The notes under the pieces: generated by a model | What the model saw: only the letters and a program-made list of their open reading frames with translations | Told to the model about the DNA's origin: nothing | Databases searched by the model: none | From: Avimuribaculum sp964395975 | GTDB taxonomy: Bacteria > Bacteroidota > Bacteroidia > Bacteroidales > Muribaculaceae | Length of the DNA: 64,000 nucleotides | NCBI GenBank assembly: GCA_964395975.1 | Contig: CAYNBZ010000001.1 | Coordinates: forward strand, 48,938-112,937 | Direction: 5' to 3' | Shown: positions 53,631 to 62,264 of the stretch, piece by piece | Position numbering within the stretch: position 1 is the first letter of the stretch | Layout of the letters: every line of letters begins with the position of its first letter | Made by a program: the position numbers and the translations under genes

Positions 53631-54998
53631 TTATTTTTCTTCTTCCTTTTTGTAGAGGGCATTGAACTCATCAACGCTTACGTTCTTTTCCTCAATGTTG
53701 ACTGCGGCTTTGATGCCGGCATACATCTTGTCTTCAACGGCACGTTCGGTGATGCATTGGCTATATTCCTTATTGTCAAGAATCTCCTTGGCGTAGCGTT
53801 CAATGACATCATTAGGAATGTTGGTCATTCCATATTGGGCAAATTGTTGTACTGCAATCAGTTTAGCTATGTTTAAGAAATCGGCTTCATCAACCTTAAC
53901 TCCCAAATCTTTAACAATTTTCTCCTTAACCAATTGCCATTCGAGGTCAGGTGTCATCTTCTCGAAATCGGCATCTATGGTTTCGGGTGTATGTTTTTTA
54001 TCATCTTGACGGAGCAACCATTTTTTGAGGAACTCGGCAGGGAGTTCAAGTGTGCCTACCTTTGCCATTATGGCATTACGTGCATCGATGGTAAAGCGAT
54101 AATTGCTGTCACCTTTCATTTGGTTGGCAATATTTTCCTTCAATTTGGCAAAATATTCCTCTTCAGTGGTAATCTTGCCTGTGCCGAATACTTCGTCATA
54201 GAATTCTTGGTTGTGCTCGGCTTTCTTCACCACAAGTATCTCCTTGATGGTCATCTTGAAGTTGGATTTCATTTCGGCAACCTTCTCTTTATCGGTATTG
54301 AGCATTGATGCCAATTCAACGGCATTTCCGTTGCAAGTGGTCCATGGGTTGAAAACCACTTCGTCGTCTACTTTTTTCCCGATAAACAATACCTTTTGGG
54401 CTTCATCGGTGAAGTGTTGGGGCGATACGATGGTGTTTTCAACGTTCATTCCGTCTTCTTTTACAGAGCCGTCTTCTGCAAGTTCTATCATTGCGCCTTT
54501 CACGAGGGCAGTGTCATCAACAGTGTCACCGGTCACTTGCTTGCCGCAGCGCGATAGCAACATTTCGTCATTCTTGTTGAGCATTTCTTGGTCAACATCG
54601 ATGTTGTAATATGCGATGGTGGTGTTCTTGTCAACGGTATAGTTGATTTCGGGAGCAATGCCCACTTCAAATTTCAGAGTAAAATCCTTGCCATTTTCCC
54701 ACACAATGTCGGCTGCATTTGCAATCATCGGGTCGCCGAGAATATTTAATTTGTTGTCTTGGATGTATTTAACAAGGGCATCGTAAGCATCGTGGTTAAT
54801 TACATCGACGAGAGCCTCGCGACCATATTTTTTTTGAAGTAAGGCCATGGGTACATGTCCGGCGCGGAAACCACGTTCAGGGCGGCGTTGTCCGATGGTT
54901 TTCAATTCTTTTTTTACCTTGTCTTGATAGTCGTTTGCTTCAATCGATACAGTGATGAAACCGCTCACGTTACCGACCTTTTCCAATGTTACATTCAT
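53631..54998 (-). CDS. tig: Trigger factor, ribosome-associated chaperone
   Basis: 455 residues. The N-terminal ribosome-binding domain has RRPERGFRAGHVPMALLQKKYG in place of the usual GFRxGKxP loop, a degenerate PPIase region occupies about 150-235, and a helical C-terminal substrate-binding arm follows. Trigger factor shields nascent chains at the ribosome exit. Bacteroidota trigger factors are divergent and this fits their length. It has its own promoter; clpP and clpX are not adjacent. Confidence 0.93.
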   Translation of the reverse strand: MNVTLEKVGNVSGFITVSIEANDYQDKVKKELKTIGQRRPERGFRAGHVPMALLQKKYGREALVDVINHDAYDALVKYIQDNKLNILGDPMIANAADIVWENGKDFTLKFEVGIAPEINYTVDKNTTIAYYNIDVDQEMLNKNDEMLLSRCGKQVTGDTVDDTALVKGAMIELAEDGSVKEDGMNVENTIVSPQHFTDEAQKVLFIGKKVDDEVVFNPWTTCNGNAVELASMLNTDKEKVAEMKSNFKMTIKEILVVKKAEHNQEFYDEVFGTGKITTEEEYFAKLKENIANQMKGDSNYRFTIDARNAIMAKVGTLELPAEFLKKWLLRQDDKKHTPETIDADFEKMTPDLEWQLVKEKIVKDLGVKVDEADFLNIAKLIAVQQFAQYGMTNIPNDVIERYAKEILDNKEYSQCITERAVEDKMYAGIKAAVNIEEKNVSVDEFNALYKKEEEK

Positions 54999-55053
54999 TA
55001 TGGTTAATATCTATATTGTTAATATTCCTGAAACACAGAACTATATCGAAGTG

Positions 55054-55085
55054 CAAAATTACACTTAATTGTTGCTTTAGGCAAA
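55054..55085 (-). promoter_or_regulatory. tig promoter
   Basis: Minus strand: TTTG (55085-55082), 20 bases, TAATTTTG (55061-55054), 56 bases before the ATG. Confidence 0.72.
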
Positions 55086-55100
55086 TTTACCCCCAACTTT

Positions 55101-55131
55101 TTTGGCTTTTGCATGGCTTTGAGTATATTTG
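55101..55131 (+). promoter_or_regulatory. Promoter of the outer-membrane protein gene
   Basis: TTTG (55101-55104), 19 bases, TATATTTG (55124-55131). A textbook Bacteroidota promoter, divergent from the tig promoter 15 bases away. It fixes the start of the next gene at ATG 55160. Confidence 0.8.
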
Positions 55132-55159
55132 TAATAAATTATTTTATACATTTTTGTAT

Positions 55160-56092
55160 ATGAAAAAGCTGTGCGGAATATTTCTGACGATTCTTGTCTT
55201 GGCATCAAATGCCGTGGCACAAGATGTACTGTTTCGCACAGGAGGGCTTACCGTGCCACAAATATCAGAGTTGCAATTGCATGATGAAAAATTTTCACAT
55301 GTCCCTTATACGTTGGAAGTGCCACAAATCACTGCGTTTCCGCAAACATCGTCGAGTGTTATGAACGATTCGGTTTCATCGGCAAGGGGACGTGAATCGA
55401 CCGTACGCTATTATTACTATGGATTGGTATCCCGACCGAACGATTATAATTTTTCACGACATTATACTCTCTCCAATGATTATGCTTCGGCTATGCTCGC
55501 ATCATGGGATGGAGGCGGTGCTTTTGCATCGGGTTCGATGAATGCTTTCCCAGGAATGGGTAACATTGCCACGGGGGCGGTGGCTGTGATGCAAAATTTG
55601 GGAAATATCACTTTAATGGGAGCTTTAACGGGGGAGAAATATCATTTCGATAACAGGTTGTACAATACCTACGGCGTGTCGGGGATGCTTTCATATCGAT
55701 TGAGCGATCGTTTGACTTTAAATGCTTTTGGCAGTTACTATCGAAGTAACGGGTTATATCACTCGATGGCATCGATGCCTTATCTTGCACGGTCGAGCTA
55801 TGGCGCAACGATGGGTTTGCAAGTAAGCGATAACTTCTCGGTGGAAATGGGTGCGCAGCGTTATTATGACCCGTATAGCCATAAGTGGATGACGGTGCCG
55901 ATATTGGTACCTCAAATCGACATAAATGGTAGCAAGTTTGGTCTTGACGTTGGGGGAATCTTATACCAAATTCTGCATTCGCTGTTGAGCGATTATAACA
56001 ATAATCGTCGATACGGTCCAACTAATGGCGTGGGAGATGCCCCATCGAAAGTAAATCAATCATTTTTGCGCCGTGCCTCTTCTCGTCGTTGA
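55160..56092 (+). CDS. Putative outer-membrane protein
   Basis: 310 residues from ATG 55160, with a signal peptide (about 1-20, ending NAVAQ). The body is rich in Tyr, Ser, Gly and Met with alternating aromatic strands (for example NAFGSYYRSNGLYHSMASMPY, and SNDYASAMLASWDGGGAFASGSM), consistent with a small beta-barrel. It does not end in the usual aromatic residue: the last 30 residues are polar and basic (RRASSRR), so this tail would be periplasmic. I cannot place it in a named family. It ends 3 bp from the convergent vsr stop. Confidence 0.68.
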   Translation: MKKLCGIFLTILVLASNAVAQDVLFRTGGLTVPQISELQLHDEKFSHVPYTLEVPQITAFPQTSSSVMNDSVSSARGRESTVRYYYYGLVSRPNDYNFSRHYTLSNDYASAMLASWDGGGAFASGSMNAFPGMGNIATGAVAVMQNLGNITLMGALTGEKYHFDNRLYNTYGVSGMLSYRLSDRLTLNAFGSYYRSNGLYHSMASMPYLARSSYGATMGLQVSDNFSVEMGAQRYYDPYSHKWMTVPILVPQIDINGSKFGLDVGGILYQILHSLLSDYNNNRRYGPTNGVGDAPSKVNQSFLRRASSRR

Positions 56093-56095
56093 ATG

Positions 56096-56647
56096 TCAAC
56101 GATGACAATCTTCGGTAGATTCTTTACCGTTTCCAGCATTGCCATATTTGACTATAGACTCGGCTGCTATGGCTTGAGTGGTTCCGCCAATATCGCCATA
56201 TTGACGATGTGCCGGAGAATTACGGAATCGTTGCAGGTAGGTATGATTGATAAGATATTCTATTTCTTTTAGTGTTTTTTCTTTGGTAGCGGGACGCAAC
56301 TGGCACTCCCACACGGTCATAACTTTCCATCCCATTTGCCGCAAAATGGCTTTGTTGCGTTCATCGCGACTGCGGTTGCGGGTAATTTTGGATTCCCAGA
56401 ATTCTACATTGGAGTGAGGTAGGTGTCCGTCTATGCTATGGCCGTGCCAAAAGCAGCCATGAATGAAAATCACAATTCCATATTTGCGCAACACTATGTC
56501 GGGCGTACCCGGCAAGCCTTTTACGTTTTTCAGATAACGATACCCCCTTGAGTATAGGTAACGACGTACAATTAGTTCTGGTTTGGTGTCCTTATTCTTT
56601 ATTTTGGCCATCACTGCCGACCGTTTATCTTTATCCCATATATCCAT
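56096..56647 (-). CDS. vsr: Very short patch repair (Vsr) endonuclease
   Basis: 183 residues from ATG 56647 (MDIWDKDKRSAVMAKI; an ATG two codons upstream also fits). Vsr nicks 5' of T in T:G mismatches left by deamination of 5-methylcytosine. Family residues are visible: E24, D50 in GTPDIVL, H63 and the aromatic F66-W67 in FIHGCFWHGH. About 40 residues at the C terminus (after QRFRNSPAH) are polar and not part of the fold. No cytosine methyltransferase gene lies beside it, which is unusual. A -7 box, TAAGTTTG (minus, 56680-56673), precedes it. Confidence 0.93.
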   Translation of the reverse strand: MDIWDKDKRSAVMAKIKNKDTKPELIVRRYLYSRGYRYLKNVKGLPGTPDIVLRKYGIVIFIHGCFWHGHSIDGHLPHSNVEFWESKITRNRSRDERNKAILRQMGWKVMTVWECQLRPATKEKTLKEIEYLINHTYLQRFRNSPAHRQYGDIGGTTQAIAAESIVKYGNAGNGKESTEDCHR

Positions 56648-56802
56648 TCTCATTGTTCGTTTTGCCTTAGTGCAAACTTAGTGAAATTATCGAAATAAAA
56701 CAGAAGTGGTGGTGAAGCGGGCAACCACAGCGGTGACGATGAGGCTTTTGCCTTATATTCTCTTGTCTGACTACATGCCCTAATCTGCTCTGTTTTTCGA
56801 GA

Positions 56803-57960
56803 TTATATATCGTAAAAGTGCTTGATAGTGATGCCATCTAAAGGGGTGTTGCATAGCACATCGACTATCGTTTGCAGTGTGTGTGGTTGCTCATAAGGAT
56901 TGGCGACGGTGCGGGCCATTTGCTTGAATTCGGGAGAAAGGACTTTGGTAAGACCTTGGCTAATCTCATCGGTCGATGTGCCACAGTTAATTACCGATAG
57001 GGCAGTTATGCGTCCCATTTGGCGAATGCCGATGTTGAGAGTCGGAATGCCCATAGAAGGGACTTCCACTATTCCGCTTGATGAGTTGCCTACTACGGCA
57101 GCCATGAATTGCAATGCAGACAGGTAACGCAATTGTCCGAGAGATGGGAAAACGTGATATTTGTCGGGATTTTTAGTTGCAGCTTTTTCTATGATTTGTA
57201 TAATCTCATTGCTGTGCGTGTCGCTGTTGGGATAGGATATAAATATTTTGTATCCATTTAAGCGGTCGAGTGCAGCCATCAGATTGCGGCATTGGATGTC
57301 AGGCGATTCACGGTCGAGAGTGGCAGGATGGAATGTGACGAATAATGACTGCGTGGGAATATCGGTATGCAGGTCGGCTTCGATTTGTTTCCGTGAAAGC
57401 AAATGTAAATGTTTGATGTTGTAAACACCGATTGCACCGGTATTAAATACACGGTCGGGGTGTTCTCCGAGTTGGATTACACGGTGGCGGTATTCTTCGG
57501 TTTCGGTAAAATGCAGGTGGCTCATCTTGGTGATGGCATGGCGTATGCTCTCGTCGAATGCGCCGAAGCTTACCGCTCCGCCGGCAATATGCGCTACCGG
57601 AATGCGGAATATGAGGGCTGCTGAGGCTGCGACAAGCATTTCATAGCGGTCTCCGAGAATTAAGATGAGGTCAGGTCGCAGTGCATTTAGGGCATTGCCC
57701 ATCCCTTCCATGCATTTGGTCATTGCATCGACAGTAGTTGCAGGAGTGTCGTTTTCGACAGGCATAGGCACACGATAGTCTATTTCTATACCATCGCGTT
57801 CGATTTCGGTTTGAGTGTTCCCGAATTTTAGTGACAGGTGCATGTTGGTGGCAACAACTTGTAATTTTATGCCGGTGCGAGTTTTAAGTGCTTTGGCTAT
57901 TCCGCTTAATAGTCCCCAATCGGCACGTGTGCCGGTGATTATGCATATTTTGCGATCCAT
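56803..57960 (-). CDS. neuC: UDP-N-acetylglucosamine 2-epimerase (hydrolysing), NeuC-type
   Basis: 385 residues from ATG 57960 (MDRKICIITGTRADWGLL). GT-B fold; blocks TGTRADWGLL, LGDRYEML, SFGAFDESIRHAITKMSHLHF and GNSSSGIVEVPSMGIPTLNIG are those of NeuC/NnaA-type enzymes that convert UDP-GlcNAc (or a bacillosamine derivative) to free ManNAc-type sugar for nonulosonic acid synthesis. No neuB or neuA is adjacent, so the gene is isolated from its usual pathway. It is also possible that it serves another surface-sugar route. The remnant at 58012-58206 lies upstream. Confidence 0.9.
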   Translation of the reverse strand: MDRKICIITGTRADWGLLSGIAKALKTRTGIKLQVVATNMHLSLKFGNTQTEIERDGIEIDYRVPMPVENDTPATTVDAMTKCMEGMGNALNALRPDLILILGDRYEMLVAASAALIFRIPVAHIAGGAVSFGAFDESIRHAITKMSHLHFTETEEYRHRVIQLGEHPDRVFNTGAIGVYNIKHLHLLSRKQIEADLHTDIPTQSLFVTFHPATLDRESPDIQCRNLMAALDRLNGYKIFISYPNSDTHSNEIIQIIEKAATKNPDKYHVFPSLGQLRYLSALQFMAAVVGNSSSGIVEVPSMGIPTLNIGIRQMGRITALSVINCGTSTDEISQGLTKVLSPEFKQMARTVANPYEQPHTLQTIVDVLCNTPLDGITIKHFYDI

Positions 57961-58011
57961 ATCATTGTGCTGCAATTAAGTATATATTAAGTATCGTGAC
58001 GGTAATGGCAA

Positions 58012-58206
58012 TTATTCGCCGAATATACCTGCCGAAATAGAGCCGGCAGCCATGCCGCTGGTCACTGTCGATGATATGCCTGCAAGCAGCAAAGCTACGG
58101 CAAATATGTTTCCAGCGTTGTTTCCGAGCAGTGGCACCATGAGTTCTTTGGCTTGCATTATTAGTGTGTCATAAATTGCGGTAAAATTACTAAATTTAAA
58201 AAACAA
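58012..58206 (-). pseudogene. Remnant of an NRAMP-type metal transporter gene
   Basis: About 48 codons (MQAKELMVPLLGNNAGN onward) match the helix found late in NRAMP-family Mn/Fe transporters, with the characteristic FAVALLLAGISSTVTSGMAAGSI and then IFGE before a stop. The rest of the transporter is missing on both sides. The only ATG is at 58158; the preceding part of the frame starts at TTG. Read as a decayed fragment; expression as a micro-protein is less likely. Confidence 0.55.
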
Positions 58207-58320
58207 TACATAGATGTCGTATCTGTTGTTTTATTAAAAGCATTAAAAGTGTGGTTGTATATAGCTGGAATTTTTCTGCAGAAAAAGTGCTTTCGGTTGT
58301 CCTGCTTTCTTGGGGATGCA

Positions 58321-58352
58321 TTTGTATATTGGTGAAGTTATGTGTATATTTG
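58321..58352 (+). promoter_or_regulatory. Rubredoxin promoter
   Basis: TTTG (58321-58324), 20 bases, TATATTTG (58345-58352), 48 bases before ATG 58400. Confidence 0.75.
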
Positions 58353-58399
58353 TGCTATTGTGAATTTATTATTAACCCACGAGAAAACTTAGACAATTT

Positions 58400-58561
58400 A
58401 TGGAGAAATACGTATGTATAGTGTGTGGCTATGTTTATGATCCTGAAGTTGGTGACCCTGATAACGGCGTGGTAGCAGGTACATCGTTTGCCGATATTCC
58501 AGAAGATTGGGTGTGCCCGCTTTGTGGCGTAGGCAAGGACCAATTTGAAAAAGAGGTCTAA
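58400..58561 (+). CDS. Rubredoxin
   Basis: 53 residues with the four iron ligands C6, C9, C39 and C42 in CIVCGY and CPLCGVGK, plus the family aromatics Y4, Y11, Y13, F30 and W37. A single Fe(S-Cys)4 centre carries one electron, often to oxygen- or peroxide-detoxifying enzymes in anaerobes. It is monocistronic with its own strong promoter. It lies between two apparent gene remnants, suggesting that the flanking genes decayed while it was kept. Confidence 0.95.
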   Translation: MEKYVCIVCGYVYDPEVGDPDNGVVAGTSFADIPEDWVCPLCGVGKDQFEKEV

Positions 58562-58883
58562 AACGAAGGCATAAAAAATAAGTAGGACACTCCTTTATCA
58601 CATATTCGAGCTGGAACGTAGAATTGTGCATATCATAATGTGCACTTAATTTTGTGAATCTCACCAAGTGCATTATTATGCAGACAATCGTGTATTTTTT
58701 CAAAAATAGGCGTGTACACATTCCGGCATCATCTTCGGCTCGGTGGTATGTGCCGTGCGGTATCTTGAAATGGGTGCATAGATAGTCGAGGGTGTTTAAA
58801 TTTACATATTTGTTTGTGAAAACAAGACGGACATTCATAAATTTGTGTATTTTTCTGAGGAATTAAGCGTTGGAATATCATAA
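58562..58883. other. Intergenic region holding an exonuclease remnant
   Basis: 322 bp between rubredoxin and the MutS-like gene. Apart from the minus-strand remnant at 58695-58838, it holds GTGCACTT/AAGTGCA-type short inverted repeats near 58640-58672 and nothing else I can support. Confidence 0.5.
58695..58838 (-). pseudogene. Remnant of a DnaQ-like 3'-5' exonuclease
   Basis: The minus-strand frame begins at ATG 58838 and contains YVNLNTLDYLCTHFKIP then YHRAEDDAGMCTRLFLK, the Exo III motif (H....D) and preceding helix of DnaQ/PolC-type exonucleases. The N-terminal Exo I and II motifs would lie upstream, where the plus-strand MutS-like gene now begins, so they are absent. After about 48 codons the similarity stops. 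A decayed fragment is the best reading. Confidence 0.5.
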
Positions 58884-60692
58884 ATGGAGGAATTGAACAG
58901 TCAAGAGCGATATTATACCCATATAGAGGAAACTGTTGTGGCTCAAATTGCCGTGCTGTCGCGCCGCATTATCGTGGTGTCGTGGTTACGACTTGCGGTG
59001 GTAATTGTTGCTTTAATTGGTATATGGTGGTTATGGAACGATATGGTGGCGGTTGTGTCGGTCATTGCCATATGTGTGGTATTGTTTCTTGCATTGATAA
59101 AGTTACATAATCGCATGTTTGCGGCCAAGCTGATGCAAAAATTTATGAAGAAAGCAGCTTCCGATAATTTGAAGCGCGTCAATCTTCAGCTTGACGGTCT
59201 TGATGGCGGAATGGAATATGTCGATTCTCATCATTCCTATAGCTATGATCTTGATTTGTATGGGAATAGATCAATTTTTTCGTTGCTGAATGCCACAGCT
59301 ACACGTGGTGGTAGAGACTTGCTTGCCGGTCATTTGTCGAATACGGCAGGGATTGTGGGCGATATAGAGCAGAGGCAGGATGCCATAAAAGAACTTGCAG
59401 GATTGTCGGATTTCAGAATGAAGTTCCAAGCCTTGGGAAATGTTGCCCGAATGGAAGATGAAAGCGGTAAGGGCTTGTCAGACGATAATGATAATGGTGT
59501 GTTTCGTGGAATGAAATTGAGATTGTGGCAGAAGACAGCAATGTACATATTACCGGCAGCAATGCTTTTGTTGATTGTACTTGCCACCATTGGATATGAT
59601 GTGTCCTTGTATATCGAGGCAGTTTTTGTGATGTCGGTTATAGTCGCTGCCTTAGGTGCAAAACAGGTGGGACGGCTTCATACCGCTGTTGATAGAATTG
59701 TTAAAAGAGTGTCGATTTATCATGAGTTGCTAAATGAAATAGAGCAGAGCCATTTTTCTTCGTCGTTGTTGCAGCGTTTGCAGGCTCAACTCGGAGATGG
59801 ACAAGAAAAAGCTTCTACTATTTCACATAAACTGGCGCGATTGCTGTCGAATCTCGACCAACGCTATAACTGGCTTAGCTACTTGATACTTAATGCAATG
59901 CTTCAATGGGATTACCATCAAGTTGATAATGTAATGCGGTGGATGGAGCGTTATTATGATAAAATTGGGCAGTGGGAACGAGTATTAAGCAGTGTTGATG
60001 AATTGTGTGCGCTTGCTACATTTTCATTCAATAATCCCAACTATATATTTCCTGTCATTGATCGAGGTAATGATTTAATAATTGAAGCACGAGGATTGGG
60101 GCATCCGCTAATTTCGGCAAATCGGTGCGTGTGTAATGATGTTAGCAGTATGTCATCGGGTAATTTTATTGTTGTCACGGGTGCAAATATGGCAGGGAAA
60201 AGTACATATTTGCGTGCAGTGGGGGTAAATTACCTGCTTGCCCTCGTGGGAGCTCCTGTCTTTGCTGCCGAGATGTCCGTGGGTGTGGCATCTCTTTTCA
60301 CAGGGTTGCGTACTACTGATTCGCTTAATGATAACGAGTCGTATTTTTTTGCTGAATTGCGACGGTTGCAAACTGTTGTGGTCAGAGCTGAGGCAGGAGA
60401 AAGGATGTTAGTAATCCTCGATGAAATATTGAAAGGAACCAACTCGACCGACAAACAGAAAGGGTCGCTTGCTCTTGTGAGTAAATTGGTTAGAATGAAT
60501 GTGGCAGGAATTATAGCAACGCACGACCTTGTGCTCGGCACTCTTGCCGACCGTTTCCCGAAACAAGTGTTCAATCGTTGTTTTGAAGCAGAAATCAGCG
60601 GAGAAACATTGCAATTTGATTATACGCTATATCAGGGTGTGGCACAGAATCTTAATGCTTATTTCTTGATGCAACGTATGGGTATAGTGTAA
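58884..60692 (+). CDS. Membrane-anchored MutS-like ATPase
   Basis: 602 residues. Two N-terminal membrane helices (about 31-51 and 55-73) and a further pair (about 219-237 and 241-258) precede a MutS core-like helical region and a MutS ATPase domain. That domain has Walker A GANMAGKST (433-441), Walker B LVILDE (509-514), the signature GTNSTDKQKGSLAL and H-loop THD (546-548). No mismatch-recognition domain (FxE) is present, so it is not a canonical repair protein. Family members in Bacteroidota are annotated as MutS-related, role unknown. Its stop abuts that of the convergent M24 peptidase. Confidence 0.88.
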   Translation: MEELNSQERYYTHIEETVVAQIAVLSRRIIVVSWLRLAVVIVALIGIWWLWNDMVAVVSVIAICVVLFLALIKLHNRMFAAKLMQKFMKKAASDNLKRVNLQLDGLDGGMEYVDSHHSYSYDLDLYGNRSIFSLLNATATRGGRDLLAGHLSNTAGIVGDIEQRQDAIKELAGLSDFRMKFQALGNVARMEDESGKGLSDDNDNGVFRGMKLRLWQKTAMYILPAAMLLLIVLATIGYDVSLYIEAVFVMSVIVAALGAKQVGRLHTAVDRIVKRVSIYHELLNEIEQSHFSSSLLQRLQAQLGDGQEKASTISHKLARLLSNLDQRYNWLSYLILNAMLQWDYHQVDNVMRWMERYYDKIGQWERVLSSVDELCALATFSFNNPNYIFPVIDRGNDLIIEARGLGHPLISANRCVCNDVSSMSSGNFIVVTGANMAGKSTYLRAVGVNYLLALVGAPVFAAEMSVGVASLFTGLRTTDSLNDNESYFFAELRRLQTVVVRAEAGERMLVILDEILKGTNSTDKQKGSLALVSKLVRMNVAGIIATHDLVLGTLADRFPKQVFNRCFEAEISGETLQFDYTLYQGVAQNLNAYFLMQRMGIV

Positions 60693-61865
60693 TTAGTAGA
60701 GTTCTATGATTTCTTCGGGGAATATGGTGAGACATTCAAGTCCGTTGGGACGTACCACATATGTGTTTTCGATACCTACTGCACCCACTTCGGGTATAAC
60801 GAATTTAGGTTCGAGGGCTATCACATTGCCTGCTTCGAGCACATCACGGCTACGAGGGGCGATTACCGGTAGTTCGTTGACCTCGATACCTACGCCGTGA
60901 CCTATAAATCCGGCTTTTTGTTTAAGTCCCATGAAGTAGTCATCAAGTTTTGCCTCCTTTACCATCAGCATGGCCTTTTCGTATAATACTTTGGCTTCGG
61001 TACCCGGAATTGCCATTTCCGAAAGTTGCCGATGAATATCTATTGAGAGCCGGTGGGCTTTCTCGGCGAGCGCCCCTATGTTGCCAATACGGAACACACG
61101 TGTCATGTCGGTCATGTAGCCGTTGAAGTTGCCGCACATATCCACCATTATGGTGTTACACGGTTTGATTAGAGAGCCGTTACACCCCACTGGCAGCGAT
61201 TCATCAAGACCTTCACCACCCATAGCAAAATCGTATGGGGATGGCACCTCGGCATTATTCCCGCATAGCAGGTTTCCCATAAATAGTTCCATAGTGTCAC
61301 CCGAAATACGAAATTGTCCAAGGCAGCCTTCGTTGCGCAGCTCTCGTTCTATTTCAATCTGCAATTCGCGGTCGGTCATTCCTTTGCAGTACACTTTTTT
61401 AATTCTGTTGTATGCCATTGCATGATGTACGCCGCATTCTTTCAATTTCGCAATTTCAAAGTCGCTTTTCACCGAGCGAATTTTGTTTATTATCGATGTG
61501 GCATCGGCTATCTTTGCGTTACCAAATATCTTTTTTAACCGTTCGATGGAATTATATGAAGATATGCCAAGTTCGAGGGCTATCGATTGTGGTATGTTTG
61601 CTCCGAGAATATCGACAATTTGTTCTGGTTTTCGGATGTATGTGACATTACTGCCCTCAAGACCGACAGGGCGTTTAACAAAGTAAGATATGTCGCCTGT
61701 GGCTGAGATGTAAGTGTAGCCGCAGAACACACGTCCTGATGTATAGTATAAGTTTGCAAAACTCGATAACAGCATTGCGTCAATGCCGAGGAAAGTCAAC
61801 TCTTTGGCGATATGTGCAGCACGTGATGCTGTTTCTTGTTCCATTTGAAGAGGTATGATATTCAT
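60693..61865 (-). CDS. M24 family metallopeptidase (Xaa-Pro peptidase-like)
   Basis: About 390 residues from ATG 61865 (an in-frame ATG at 61889 adds eight). The N-terminal creatinase-like domain is followed by a pita-bread catalytic domain with the five metal ligands visible in order: D in MVDMCGN, D in MTDMTRVF, H in GFIGHGVGIEVNELP, E in ALEPKF and E in IENTYV. Cytoplasmic. The substrate could be X-Pro dipeptides or peptides in general. Convergent with the MutS-like gene; the two stop codons are adjacent (TAATTA at 60690-60695). Confidence 0.9.
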   Translation of the reverse strand: MNIIPLQMEQETASRAAHIAKELTFLGIDAMLLSSFANLYYTSGRVFCGYTYISATGDISYFVKRPVGLEGSNVTYIRKPEQIVDILGANIPQSIALELGISSYNSIERLKKIFGNAKIADATSIINKIRSVKSDFEIAKLKECGVHHAMAYNRIKKVYCKGMTDRELQIEIERELRNEGCLGQFRISGDTMELFMGNLLCGNNAEVPSPYDFAMGGEGLDESLPVGCNGSLIKPCNTIMVDMCGNFNGYMTDMTRVFRIGNIGALAEKAHRLSIDIHRQLSEMAIPGTEAKVLYEKAMLMVKEAKLDDYFMGLKQKAGFIGHGVGIEVNELPVIAPRSRDVLEAGNVIALEPKFVIPEVGAVGIENTYVVRPNGLECLTIFPEEIIELY

Positions 61866-62264
61866 AATAATTTGTTTTTCCAAATCCATAACTTACATAT
61901 ACAAAATGCAGTCAGTCCGATGCGTTTCGTTGCAGTCGCTTTGTGTGTCTTCTGCATATACGGTATTTGTTAGGGTATATTGATTAATTAGCAACTTGCC
62001 TTTACATTTTGTTTAACTCGTGGCTATTCCGAAAGATGGTTGTCAATATGTTTATTATTTCGTTGTAAAGTTAGCAATTTTAGTTGGAGTACACAAGTAA
62101 CAACAAGAGAACTGAATATATAATCAGGTCTTATTCAGGTGTTTATGTACACTTAAAAAGCTTCCATATTCTAATTGCGGAAATATAGAATAGAGCAGAT
62201 GTATTAGTAGATGGTACCTTTTTCTATTTCTCCCTATTTAAATGGATTTATTTCAAAAAAGTCC

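Noticed and set aside
54986..55159. N-terminal extension of the outer-membrane protein to 54986
   Set aside because: It would cross both divergent promoters and bury the signal peptide at residue 59; ATG 55160 is right after the promoter and starts the signal peptide.
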